From Tragulus kanchil (Eukaryota > Chordata > Mammalia > Artiodactyla > Tragulidae), in contig JAIOJX010000004.1 in NCBI GenBank assembly GCA_022376925.1, forward strand, positions 173,195,501 to 173,259,500: DNA of 64,000 bases. Reading direction: 5' to 3'. The notes under the pieces were generated by a model, which did no database searches, had not been told where the DNA came from, and saw only the letters and a list, made by a program, of their open reading frames with translations. The translations under genes and the position numbers were made by a program. Position 1 is the stretch's first letter. Every line of letters begins with the position of its first letter. Below, piece after piece: positions 54,032-64,000 of the stretch.

Positions 54032-54156
54032 TCTGGAAGCTCGCATGTGAGATCAGCGTACGGGCGGGGCTGGGTCCTCTTCCTGGCTCACACACGGCCT
54101 CCTTCTGGCCGCGCCCCACCACGGCAGCTGCCTGCAAGCCAGGAAGGAAGTCTGTC

Positions 54157-54222
54157 CTTCCACCCTCCCTCTCTCCCTCCTTTCCTCTCCCTTCTCCCCT
54201 CCCTCTCTTCCCTGTCCCCGAA
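54157..54222. repeat. Polypyrimidine tract
   Basis: About 66 bases are almost purely C and T on the plus strand (CCACCCTCCCTCTCTCCCTC and onward). Such tracts can adopt triplex structures; nothing else suggests function. Confidence 0.7.
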
Positions 54223-54255
54223 CCCATCAAATTATGTACGTTAAATATACGTGCA

Positions 54256-54412
54256 GGGGATTTCCCTGCTGGTCCAGTGGTTAAGACTCTGTGCTCCCAA
54301 TGCAGGGGGCCCAGGTTCGATCCCTGGTCAGGGAACTAGATCCCACATACCACAACTAAGACCCAGTGTAACCAAATAAATACGTAATTAAAAAATAAAA
54401 TTAAATAAATAT
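54256..54412 (+). mobile_element. CHR-type SINE with AT-rich tail
   Basis: GGATTTCCCTGCTGGTCCAG, GTTAAGACTCTGTGCTCCCA, CAGGTTCGATCCCTGGTCAG and then an AAATAAATAC-type tail ending in an (AT)n run. Confidence 0.8.
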
Positions 54413-54549
54413 ATATATATGCATACGTGCAGTTAATACGTGTAGTTTGGGGTATATATCACTTACATTTCAAAAAGCTGTTAAAGACTGTATTTTTGAC
54501 ATTTTTGTCTGCTGTGCTTCCTCTTCTTCTGCACTGTGACTTTGTAAAT

Positions 54550-55560
54550 GTTTTCAATAGTTACCTTTTTGAGGTATGATTTATGCACCATAAGCAGCAC
54601 CTGTTTAAATGATAGGAGCTGATGAGTTGTGACAGATTCCTCGCTTGTGAAGTGACTGTTGTGGCAGAGACAGGACACGTCTCCCGCCCCCGGTGCCCTG
54701 GTCGCTCCCTCTCCTCTCCAGGCTGCCTCCTGTCACTAGAAAGTTGTTCACATTCTCTAGAGCTGCGCGCAGACAAGTTCTTAGAAAATTCAATGAACAC
54801 CCGAGCACCGACTTAGTGAGCTACAACGTACACTCGCTTGAGACTGGGTTCGTTTACGCAGCAGAATGATCTCGAGGTTCATTTGTGTCGTTGTACCAGT
54901 AATCAGTTTCTTCTAACAGCTGATACTATTTCAGCGTGTGGACATCCCATGATTTGATCATCTTTGTTGCTGACGGATGGACCCTTGGGTGGGGTTCACT
55001 CTGGGGCCACGAAGTTGCTCTAAGCGTCCGTGTGCAAGTCTGTGTGAGGAAATGCTTCCCCCTCTCTCAAGTGAGTGCCCAGATAGGGATTCCTGGGGGG
55101 CTGCGGGCGTGAGTTCAGCTGTCCAGGAAGCTGCCAAGCAGCTCTGTGGGGTTGTGCCATTTTACACGCCCACCAGCGACGTGCGAGTGAGTCACTTCTG
55201 CCACGTTCTCTCCCACTCTTGGTGTTGGATTTTACATTTACATAAAACGTTCAGCCATTCTCATGTGCGGATGGCGTCACTGCATCAACAGATGTGAGTT
55301 TGAGGGAGCTCCGGGCGACGGTGAGGGGCAGGGAAGCCTGGCATGCCGCAGTCCGTGTGGCACAGAGTCGGGCACGATTAGTGACTGGACAGCGACAGTA
55401 ACAGTGTGGGTAGTGGCGCAGTCACCACGGTGATCTTAATTTGCGCTTTTCTGGTGACGAATGATGTTGAGCATCTTTTCATGTGTCCATTCATACATGT
55501 TCTCTTGAAAAGCTGTGAGCTCTCTCCCGATCCCTTTAGCTGGTTATATCTTTTTCCCCC
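54550..55560 (-). mobile_element. Old L1 (L1M-type) fragment, split by a BovB tail
   Basis: TTGAGGTATGATTTATGCAC, GATCTCGAGGTTCATTTGTG, TACACGCCCACCAGCGACGT, TCTTAATTTGCGCTTTTCTG and GATGTTGAGCATCTTTTCAT follow the old L1 3' region in minus orientation. Confidence 0.72.
55288..55412 (+). mobile_element. BovB/Bov-A tail inserted in L1
   Basis: GAGGGAGCTCCGGGCGACGG, GGGAAGCCTGGCATGCCGCA and GAGTCGGGCACGATTAGTGA are the BovB terminus. L1 sequence resumes on both sides. Confidence 0.75.
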
Positions 55561-55779
55561 TTAAATTCCCATGACGGGGTTCAAACAAAAGGCTCTTCCC
55601 TGTTTGCGTGTTATCACACCAGACCAGAAAGTTCTTAGAGGTGGGAAGCAGTTCCTCATCACCTGCGTGTGCCCTGCTCTGGCCTGCACCACTGTGCTGT
55701 ACTGTAGGGACGCTCGGGAGGTGACCCCACTGTGTGAGGACGTCCCCAGCCCCCAGGACTCCACGCGGCTGCCCCGGCC

Positions 55780-56240
55780 TGCAGCATGCCCACTTTCTGT
55801 CTCTGAAAGTTTGGTTCCTCTAGGGACCTCATCTAAATGGAATCGTAGTGTTTGTCTTCAGTGGCCGCCTTATTTCACCCAGCTTAATGTTCTCAAGGTT
55901 CGTCCACGTCGTAACATTGAGTCAAAATTCCCTTCCGTTTAGAAGCCGCATTCTCTTGATTCATTCATCTGTTGACGAATGCTTGGGTTGTTTCCACCTT
56001 TTGGCGATTGTCAGTAATGCTGCTGTGAACACAGGCTTACAAATACCTGAGTCCCCACTCTCAGTTCTTTGGGGTGTGTGCTCTCACGTGGAGTTACTGG
56101 ATTGTGTAGTAGCTCTGTGTTCAATTTTTAGAGGACCCACTATACTGTTTTCCACATTGGCTCCACCGTTTGACATTCCCGTACTTGCTTGCGTTCTTCA
56201 ACAGAGCATCCTGGGTAAGATTCCTCTTCTGGTCAGCACC
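55780..56240 (-). mobile_element. Second old L1 fragment
   Basis: ACCTCATCTAAATGGAATCG, GTTCTCAAGGTTCGTCCACG, GTTGACGAATGCTTGGGTTG and CTGTTTTCCACATTGGCTCC are again L1 3' region, out of register with the fragment at 54550, so it is a separate insertion or rearranged. Confidence 0.7.
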
Positions 56241-56404
56241 TTGGAGCCCTGGCCATGCATCTCCTGTTGGCTGGGCTGGTTGGGTTCTCTTCGTGAGGCT
56301 CCCCGGCCACTGTGCAGTAAGATTCCCAAGGATTTTTTCTTAAACAATAAAGCACCGATTTCTTTTGTTGTCAATTTTAAGTTAAAGAACTTTAAGGTTA
56401 GAAA

Positions 56405-56660
56405 GGGGATTTCCTTGGTGGTCCAGCGGTTAAGAATCCTCCTGCCAATGCAGACGACACGGGGTCGATCTCTGGTCCGGGAAGATCCCACATGCCAAGG
56501 GGCAACTAAGCTGTGCTTCACAGCTCCTGAAACCTGAGCGCCCAAGAGAGGAGAAGCCACAGCAACGAGAGGCCTGTGCACGGCATCTAGAGAAAGGCCA
56601 ATGCAGCTACCGAGACTCAGCCCAGCCAACACAGAAATCAATAAGAAAAATTTAAATTTA
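56405..56660 (+). mobile_element. CHR-2-type SINE (copy at 57525-57780)
   Basis: GGATTTCCTTGGTGGTCCAG, GTTAAGAATCCTCCTGCCAA, GGGTCGATCTCTGGTCCGGG and CAACGAGAGGCCTGTGCACG give the usual CHR-2 order. The copy is due to duplication M. Confidence 0.78.
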
Positions 56661-56835
56661 GAAGGAAGCTTAGAAATACGTTTGGATATACTGCCCTTAC
56701 TGTCGGCGCGGTGACCGAGGTCAGAGCAGCCAAGCGGCCCGCCGGCTCTCAGCGAGTTGCCGTGGGCTGGCACCTTCGCTGTGCCTCCCAGCCCCGCCCT
56801 GTTTGGGCGCCGTCACGAGCCGGTGTGAGTGTCTT

Positions 56836-56930
56836 CTCTCCTTAAGGATCCCATGGCCAGAGGACCCGGCGGGCTACGGTCCGTGGGGGTCGCAAAGAGT
56901 CGGACACGACTGAAGCGAGTTAGCACACCT
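56836..56930 (+). mobile_element. Bov-tA tail (copy at 57956-58050)
   Basis: GATCCCATGGCCAGAGGACC, GGGCTACGGTCCGTGGGGGT and CGCAAAGAGTCGGACACGAC are the Bov-tA/BovB end. Confidence 0.72.
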
Positions 56931-58597
56931 GCTGTCCTTGCAGCGCGCCCTTCGAGCGGGTCCCTGCCGCTGCTCTGGCCCTGCCCCGCGGCTTCTCCTG
57001 CTTGCCCGGGCCCTCGCACGCCCGCTCTTTGGGAGGCCCCCCCATCAGCTTCTCGCCTCATGAGGCACCTCGGGAAAGCCTCTGGGGGCTGACCCCTCGG
57101 CCCCGCCCCACTATGAAGGAAGGGAGACGGAGCTGGTTCGGTCCTCATCCTGGTGCCGCGCGGGGGGTGCACACAGCCCCACGGGCTCGTCAGCCGCGCT
57201 CGTGAGCATCTGCTCTGCCCCCCGATGCCACTTTAGGGGGCTTGCACTGAGCCAGACCTGCACCGGCCCTGGAGGTGCCGCCAAGCGGGGGAGTCACACT
57301 TAAAGACAGATAGTTAAGACGGAGATCAGAGGTGAGCAGGGGCAGTGGATTAGGATACCTCTGACGGAGAAGAGACGTCGTAGCTGAATCTGGAGGGGCG
57401 TGCAGGGGCCGGCCGGGGAGAATGTTCCCGCTGGCTCAGCCTCCCGACGGTCCGTCCTGCTCCAGGTCTTCACACCGATTTCTTTTGTTGTCAATTTTAA
57501 GTTAAAGAACTTTAAGGTTAGAAAGGGGATTTCCTTGGTGGTCCAGCGGTTAAGAATCCTCCTGCCAATGCAGACGACACGGGGTCGATCTCTGGTCCGG
57601 GAAGATCCCACATGCCAAGGGGCAACTAAGCTGTGCTTCACAGCTCCTGAAACCTGAGCGCCCAAGAGAGGAGAAGCCACAGCAACGAGAGGCCTGTGCA
57701 CGGCATCTAGAGAAAGGCCAATGCAGCTACCGAGACTCAGCCCAGCCAACACAGAAATCAATAAGAAAAATTTAAATTTAGAAGGAAGCTTAGAAATACG
57801 TTTGGATATACTGCCCTTACTGTCGGCGCGGTGACCGAGGTCAGAGCAGCCAAGCGGCCCGCCGGCTCTCAGCGAGTTGCCGTGGGCTGGCACCTTCGCT
57901 GTGCCTCCCAGCCCCGCCCTGTTTGGGCGCCGTCAAGAGCCGGTGTGAGTGTCTTCTCTCCTTAAGGATCCCATGGCCAGAGGACCCGGCGGGCTACGGT
58001 CCGTGGGGGTCGCAAAGAGTCGGACACGACTGAAGCGAGTTAGCACACCTGCTGTCCTTGCAGCGCGCCCTTCGAGCGGGTCCCTGCCGCTGCTCTGGCC
58101 CTGCCCCGCGGCTTCTCCTGCTTGCCCGGGCCCTCGCACGCCCGCTCTTTGGGAGGCCCCCCCATCAGCTTCTCGCCTCATGAGGCACCTCGGGAAAGCC
58201 TCTGGGGGCTGACCCCTCGGCCCCGCCCCACTATGAAGGAAGGGAGACGGAGCTGGTTCGGTCCTCATCCTGGTGCCGCGCGGGGGGTGCACACAGCCCC
58301 ACGGGCTCGTCAGCCGCGCTCGTGAGCATCTGCTCTGCCCCCCGATGCCACTTTAGGGGGCTTGCACTGAGCCAGACCTGCACCGGCCCTGGAGGTGCCG
58401 CCAAGCGGGGGAGTCACACTTAAAGACAGATAGTTAAGACGGAGATCAGAGGTGAGCAGGGGCAGTGGATTAGGATACCTCTGACGGAGAAGAGACGTCG
58501 TAGCTGAATCTGGAGGGGCGTGCAGGGGCCGGCCGGGGAGAATGTTCCCGCTGGCTCAGCCTCCCCGACGGTCCGTCCTGCTCCAGGTCTTCACACC

Positions 58598-59049
58598 CGT
58601 GAGAACAAGGAGAGGCCCGGCTCCTGGCTCCTCCAGCTCTCCCCGTGGCCTCCACCACTCAGGGGACCGGTTAGCTGGCCGCGGGCCCCGGGAGTCTGCA
58701 CAGACCCTCGGTGATGACTCTCAGGGCGGATCTTGACGCTTAGACACACTCAGGGTGCGACTGCGGTGGGGGGGGGTGGTGTGTGTGCCCACAAACAAGG
58801 AGCGATTGCTGCGGCGACCAGTGTTCGACGTCTCCCCTTCTGACCCCTGAGCAGGCCGAGTGGGAGGGAGCGCAGCTGAGGGGACAGCAGGAGTGGCCGG
58901 CGGAAGCGTGAGCCGGACGGCGGGGTCCACGCGTGTGCACGGGCCCCGTGGGCCCAGGGAGCGAGGCCCCGTGGCGTCGAGCCGGCTGGCGGCCGGCGGC
59001 AGCAGAGCCGCGGAGGGGCCGGGCGCTCCCTGGGAGAGCCTGTCCTTAA
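58598..59049. other. Intergenic sequence, GC-rich
   Basis: No gene recognised. CpG-containing but without a clear promoter motif. Confidence 0.5.
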
Positions 59050-59245
59050 AGACTGTGCTGGGCTCAGTGTCCGACGCCCTGCGGCCCTGTGGACCGCAGC
59101 CCTCCAGGGTCCTCGGGCCAGGGGTCTCCAGACCAGACCCATGTCCTTCTCCAGGGCCTCTTCCCACCCGGGGACTGAACCCGAACCTCCCGGCGTCTCC
59201 GGCTTTGGCAGGCGGCGTCTTTACCGCTGGAGCCTCCGGCACTGG
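59050..59245 (-). mobile_element. Bov-tA-type SINE, diverged and GC-rich
   Basis: CTCAGTGTCCGACGCCCTGC, CATGTCCTTCTCCAGGGCCT, CGGGGACTGAACCCGAACCT and GGCGGCGTCTTTACCGCTGG are the reverse of a Bov-tA element. Confidence 0.65.
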
Positions 59246-59342
59246 GCTTTGCCTAAAGGCATAAACAGGGACTGAGAAATTTCCCAGAAGGAGCGACTTG
59301 GTTCCAAAACAAGAAGTCGACATTTGAGTATCAGAACACACG

Positions 59343-59376
59343 CTGCGTGTGTGTGTACGTGTGTGTGTGTGTGTAA
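59343..59376. repeat. (TG)n microsatellite
   Basis: Alternating GT with one TACG interruption; likely length-variable. Confidence 0.9.
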
Positions 59377-60110
59377 GGGCACTAAAGAGCTCGGGGCAGA
59401 GGAGACGGACATTTTCCTAGGGTCAAATAGTGAAGGGTCATGGAGGGTTCTTCAGTGAGACTGTTCTGCACGGCTGGTTGTGAATAAATGTTTACAATTG
59501 TCTTTTCAGAGTTTGGATTCAGCCAATCTGAGAAAACCCTCTGTCACCTCACAAAGCCTGGGATTAGAGACTCCATCCCCGCCTTAGCTTCTGCATATGG
59601 GGGACAGGATTCCAGTGCTGGAGGCGGAAAGCTGAGCAGACACCACTTTCTCCAGGAGGCGGGTCCAGCGAGGGGCGAGTGCCGCGGGGCGCCCTGGCGG
59701 TCCGTGGGGCCTCGGGCCGCTGGTTTTGCTCTGATCGCCGGTATTTAGCAGAGAGAGCAGATGGCTTTCCAAATCCATCTCCTGCTCCCATTCTCACTAC
59801 TAAGCTTCAGATAGTCTTAATCCCTATAATTGGATTAAGGCAACCTGGGATTTCTAGAGGCCCTAGGTGCCTACCAGAAGCAAAAGTAAATCCTCTGTGG
59901 AGGAATACATCCTTCTGGACCTCAAATTATTTCCATAATTTTTCATATAGAACGATTGCATCTGACCATCAGAAATAACAGAGAATCAAGGAAATAAGAC
60001 CATGTGATCAACCCCCAAGAGAAACAATAAACGATAGAAACAGATTCACAAAGATTCCAGCTAAAGGAAAGAACAGACATAACCTTTAAAACTAATCATG
60101 GTTTGGATGT
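59377..60110. other. Intergenic unique sequence
   Basis: No gene or repeat recognised. Confidence 0.5.
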
Positions 60111-60759
60111 TTGAAGACTTAAGAAAAAGGAGTGTTAGGGCAGATGACTGGACACTATAAGAACCAAACTGAAATTCTGTGTCTGATAATAACCCCAATT
60201 CTATGTCTGTACAGTAACTGAGATTAAACATGAAGGGTTTAAGAGCAGGATGGACATTGCCGAAGAGAGATTTGATGAGCTGAAAATAGGTCACAAGAGA
60301 ATATCCAGATGGAGAGTCAAAAGAACAGGGTATACACAAGAGAGGAAATTCTCCTGCGGGAAGGAAGTCACACCCAGGGGTGCCGTGGAAGAATGCGGAG
60401 CACCAGGGCCTTCTCAAAGAGAAGTGACAACTGACCTCTCAACAGCAACCATGGACGCTAGAAGACAACAGGATTGATATCTAAGATGCTAACAGAAAAT
60501 AAACGCCAGCCTGAAACTTAATACCTTGGAAAATAACCGTCGAGAATGATGGTAACATAAAGATGTTCTCAGACATCCAAAAACTGAGATGATTTATCAG
60601 CAGCAAGTATTAAGTAAGATTCTATAAGGTGACACTTGGCCTAGACCGATGATGCTGGGGAGCCCTGGGGACAGGGGAAAGGACAGAGGAGGAAGGGCCC
60701 ATATCCCACGTCAGGAGGGAAGGCGGGCATCAGAGAAGACGTCACGAACAAAACGCCAC

Positions 60760-60893
60760 GACTGGTGTCGTTTGCCGTTTCCTTCTCCAGGGGATCTTCC
60801 AGACCCAGCGACGGAACCCACGTCTCTTACGTCTCCTGCGTTGGCAGGTGAGTTCTTTACCACTAGTGCCGCCTGGGGGGCCCCTAAAATGTC
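60760..60893 (-). mobile_element. Bov-tA SINE, 5' half (copy at 61859-61992)
   Basis: TTTGCCGTTTCCTTCTCCAG, GACGGAACCCACGTCTCTTA and GAGTTCTTTACCACTAGTGC are the reverse of the Bov-tA head and centre. Confidence 0.72.
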
Positions 60894-61062
60894 AGTAAGT
60901 ATGAACATTTAGAAAAAAGTTCCTAGAAATACAGAATTTATCAAAATTGACAAAAGAAGAAATAGAAAATATGAATAATCTTTTAAACAATTTGTAATTA
61001 AAGCCCTCTCAGGTAACGAGAAAGCTCTTATAACCAAACGTAAAAGAAGAAATAGAGCTTCC

Positions 61063-61182
61063 CAGGTGGTCCAGTGGGTAAAGAGTCTACCTTGCAGTAC
61101 AAGGGGCACCAGTCCAATCCCTGGCCTGGGAAGATCCCACATGCTGAGCGGTAACTGGGCCAGCGTGTTCAATTACGAGCCA
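61063..61182 (+). mobile_element. SINE-T subtype 2, truncated by duplication junction
   Basis: GCTTCCCAGGTGGTCCAGTG and CAGTCCAATCCCTGGCCTGG form the head; the element stops at 61182. The full version is at 62152-62415. Confidence 0.75.
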
Positions 61183-62151
61183 TAAGTAGAAAGGCACATT
61201 TTGGGTTTGTTGAAGACTTAAGAAAAAGGAGTGTTAGGGCAGATGACTGGACACTATAAGAACCAAACTGAAATTCTGTGTCTGATAATAACCCCAATTC
61301 TATGTCTGTACAGTAACTGAGATTAAACATGAAGGGTTTAAGAGCAGGATGGACATTGCCGAAGAGAGATTTGATGAGCTGAAAATAGGTCACAAGAGAA
61401 TATCCAGATGGAGAGTCAAAAGAACAGGGTATACACAAGAGAGGAAATTCTCCTGCGGGAAGGAAGTCACACCCAGGGGTGCCGTGGAAGAATGCGGAGC
61501 ACCAGGGCCTTCTCAAAGAGAAGTGACAACTGACCTCTCAACAGCAACCATGGACGCTAGAAGACAACAGGATTGATATCTAAGATGCTAACAGAAAATA
61601 AACGCCAGCCTGAAACTTAATACCTTGGAAAATAACCGTCGAGAATGATGGTAACATAAAGATGTTCTCAGACATCCAAAAACTGAGATGATTTATCAGC
61701 AGCAAGTATTAAGTAAGATTCTATAAGGTGACACTTGGCCTAGACCGATGATGCTGGGGAGCCCTGGGGACAGGGGAAAGGACAGAGGAGGAAGGGCCCA
61801 TATCCCACGTCAGGAGGGAAGGCGGGCATCAGAGAAGACGTCACGAACAAAACGCCACGACTGGTGTCGTTTGCCGTTTCCTTCTCCAGGGGATCTTCCA
61901 GACCCAGCGACGGAACCCACGTCTCTTACGTCTCCTGCGTTGGCAGGTGAGTTCTTTACCACTAGTGCCGCCTGGGGGGCCCCTAAAATGTCAGTAAGTA
62001 TGAACATTTAGAAAAAAGTTCCTAGAAATACAGAATTTATCAAAATTGACAAAAGAAGAAATAGAAAATATGAATAATCTTTTAAACAATTTGTAATTAA
62101 AGCCCTCTCAGGTAACGAGAAAGCTCTTATAACCAAACGTAAAAGAAGAAA

Positions 62152-62415
62152 TAGAGCTTCCCAGGTGGTCCAGTGGGTAAAGAGTCTACCTTGCAGTACA
62201 AGGGGCACCAGTCCAATCCCTGGCCTGGGAAGATCCCACATGCTGAGCGGTAACTGGGCCAGCGTGTTCAATTACGAGCCAGCGCTCTGGAGCACATGCG
62301 CCCAGAGAAGGTGCTCTGCAACGAGAGAGGCCACTACAATGGGAGGTCCACACGGGCCAAAGAACAAAGATGGATGAAAATAAATAAATAATCAATAAAA
62401 GAGGCCAAAATTTTA
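62152..62415 (+). mobile_element. SINE-T subtype 2
   Basis: Same head, then CAGCGCTCTGGAGCACATGC and a short tail AATAAATAATCAATAAAAGA with GGCCAAAATTT. It lacks the C-rich tract of the main SINE-T, like the element at 40045. Confidence 0.77.
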
Positions 62416-62591
62416 AAAAGAAGAAGAAGAAATAAAGTCAGTATCTCTGCAGAGTTTTCCTGAGGGTCCTCACACCCTGTCTGAACCCGTCAGTAGTGAT
62501 TAGAATCGAGTCCATGCTCCTCAGCTTGGAGCACGAAGCTCAAGATTTGACTCCTGTTTCCTGTTTTTTGTTTTTTAATGAAGGGCTTCTT

Positions 62592-62795
62592 GTTTTATGT
62601 TTTAAATACCTTCTTATTTATTTTTAACATTTCTTTGACTGTGTCATGTGGGGTGTTTCATCGCAGCGGACTCCCTAGCTGCAGCGTGCAGGCTCAGCTG
62701 TTCCGCGGCGTGCGGGATCTTCCCAGACCAGAGATCAGACTCGTGTCCTCTGAACTGGCTGGTGGATTCTTAACCACAGAGCTTCCAGGAAGCCT
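62592..62795 (-). mobile_element. CHR-type SINE
   Basis: TTGACTGTGTCATGTGGGGT, AGCTGCAGCGTGCAGGCTCA, TCCCAGACCAGAGATCAGAC and CTTAACCACAGAGCTTCCAG are the reverse of a CHR-type element. Confidence 0.68.
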
Positions 62796-63499
62796 TGGCC
62801 TTTACCCTTGATGTAGACAGGGGAGGGATTGTGCTCTATAAATAAATTTCTAGCCAAACAGGTTAAGAAATACTTGCACAGCCCGGCCGAACCCCCCACA
62901 CCCACATAAGGGGGGCGTGGGCCGTGTGACGCCGTCTGGCATCGCTTGGGAGCCACGTCAGAGAAGAGGAAGAGTCAGGCTAAAGCAATGGTCCTCTCGC
63001 TCTTGTCTAACCCAGCACTTCCAAAGCATGATGCGTTCAACACGGGATCCACAGAGAAGTGCTTCCTGGGATACCTACCTTCTTCTTGTCATGCTTCCCG
63101 AGTCCCGTGGCACAGCAGTGACTGCTGACAAAGACGTCTCGTCTCTGTCACTAGGCGGGAAGGGGGGGTACAGGCGGCAGTGTCCCTCTGTCCCTCACTG
63201 ACAGGGACGCCACCCCCAGCTCAGGCACTGGACGCCCCTGTCCCCAGGAGCCAGCCTCGTGGGGGGCTCTGGGGTGCAGCTGGCACACGGGCGGTGCCGC
63301 GGGCCCCCTCGGACCTGGGGGCCAGAGTCCCTGAACTCGTGTCTTGTTCACTCAGCCAGCGTTTGCTGAGCACCCTGCTGCCAGCGTTGCCCGCGCCACA
63401 TTCGGCGCGCCGGCGCCCCTCCGCCTGAGTGCTCGGGCCTCCGGCTCTGTCTCCTTCCCCCTCCTGGCCGTGCTCAGAGAATCCCTGTATGCGGCTTTC
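62796..63499. other. Intergenic unique sequence
   Basis: No gene or repeat recognised; GC-rich at 63160-63480. Confidence 0.5.
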
Positions 63500-63958
63500 T
63501 TTTCTTTGTATTTTTAAACATTCAAGTATAGCAGGCTTAGAATGCTGTGCTAATTAATGCCGTACAACAACGTGACTCAGACACACACACATCTTTTCAC
63601 ATGCGTTTCCATCATGGTTTATCACAGACTATTGAATATAGTTCCCTGCGCTACTCAGCAGGACCTTGTTTATTCTACGTGCAGTCGTTCACGTCTGCTA
63701 ATCTCAAACTCCCAGCCCATGTCTCTCCCATCCGCCTGCCCCTTGGCAACCGGGTCTGTTCTCTGTGTCTGTGTGTCAGTTTCTGTCTCATCGATATGTT
63801 TATTTGTGAGTGGTTTAGATTCCACATGTATGTAATGTCATACGTTTGTCTTCCTCTTTCTGACTGACTTCACTTAGGATGATCAGCTCCGGGTCCACCC
63901 GTGTTGGTGCAAAGGGCATTATCTCATTCTTTTTTATGGCTGAGCAAGATTCTATTTG
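63500..63958 (-). mobile_element. L1 LINE 3' UTR fragment
   Basis: CATCATGGTTTATCACAGAC, TATTGAATATAGTTCCCTGC, CTTGGCAACCGGGTCTGTTC and TTTTTTATGGCTGAGCAAGA are the reverse of the artiodactyl L1 3' end. Likely continues to the window edge or ends just before. Confidence 0.8.
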
Positions 63959-64000
63959 AGGACTGAGATGAGTAAATGTATATAAAGTGCTAGAGAATGC

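Larger units (their letters stand above)
56353..58597. repeat. Tandem duplication M, period 1120-1121 bp
   Basis: Copy 1 (56353-57476) and copy 2 (57473-58597) share CACC at the join. Noticed differences are one C in a run and CGTCACGAGCC against CGTCAAGAGCC. The unit contains a CHR SINE, a Bov-tA tail and GC-rich unique DNA. Confidence 0.95.
60111..62281. repeat. Tandem duplication N, period 1099 bp
   Basis: Copy 1 (60111-61182) and copy 2 (61210-62281) keep a constant 1099-bp offset. The 27 bases between (61183-61209) loosely resemble the left flank of copy 1 (ATCATGGTTTGGATGT). Copy 1 ends inside a SINE. Confidence 0.95.

Noticed and set aside
55848..56537. Plus-strand open frame of 229 codons
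   Set aside because: It runs antisense through old L1 3' UTR sequence and into a CHR SINE, so it is a chance frame.
58598..59340. Candidate coding exon of a neighbouring gene (PHF21B lies beyond NUP50 in human)
   Set aside because: No PHD-finger or other PHF21B-like sequence seen; the open frames follow GC content and an antisense Bov-tA.
2641..62281. CRISPR-like or satellite-like interpretation of the repeated 1.1-kb units
   Set aside because: Each unit repeats only itself once; units are unrelated to each other and there are no short regular repeats or spacers.

Overview
This window is vertebrate nuclear DNA, most likely from a ruminant. The genus-level evidence comes from its repeats: BovB (RTE) LINE fragments, Bov-tA-type SINEs and tRNA-Glu-derived CHR-type SINEs occur throughout, along with artiodactyl L1 3' ends. 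There is no bacterial gene structure, no CRISPR array and no viral gene. An unusually abundant and fairly uniform tRNA-Glu-derived SINE (called SINE-T here) inserts into the other repeats. I do not recognise it as a standard bovine consensus, so the host may be a less-studied ruminant lineage; this is inference.

The one protein gene I can identify is NUP50 (nuclear basket nucleoporin 50), on the minus strand. Its start codon is at 12675-12673, and coding exons lie at 12607-12675, 7954-8037, 5155-5329, 2333-2995 and 534-615. The rest of the C-terminal Ran-binding domain lies beyond the left edge. A CpG island (about 15360-17130) with YY1-, NRF1- and E-box-like sites is its promoter, and a non-coding first exon probably ends at the donor at 16291. 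From about 17.2 kb to the right edge I see no convincing gene: it is intergenic DNA made of SINEs, L1, BovB, a hAT/MER1-like element and ancient LTR-like repeats, separated by unique sequence.

The most unusual feature is not a gene. Fourteen separate places carry a direct tandem duplication with a nearly constant period of 1.04-1.19 kb (most 1.09-1.12 kb). The duplicated sequences are unrelated to one another: exon, intron, SINE or unique DNA. Copies are almost identical apart from homopolymer or short-repeat length changes and rare substitutions. In several pairs the left edge of the right-hand copy degrades into noisy sequence that still loosely resembles the true flank. Together they add about 15.5 kb, roughly 24% of the window. 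I read this mainly as contig ends that overlap by about 1.1 kb and were joined without merging, that is, false duplication in the assembly. It creates a frameshifted second copy of NUP50 exon 3 and a broken partial copy of exon 5. A real burst of fixed-length tandem duplication is the less likely alternative and can be tested with reads.

Layout: 0.5-12.7 kb NUP50 exons 6 to 2 with three duplications; 12.7-17.2 kb intron 1 and promoter; 17.2-32 kb intergenic with four duplications, nested LTR-like and hAT repeats; 32-42 kb SINE-rich, including a three-unit SINE array and a U2 snRNA fragment; 42-64 kb intergenic with BovB, L1 and six further duplications.
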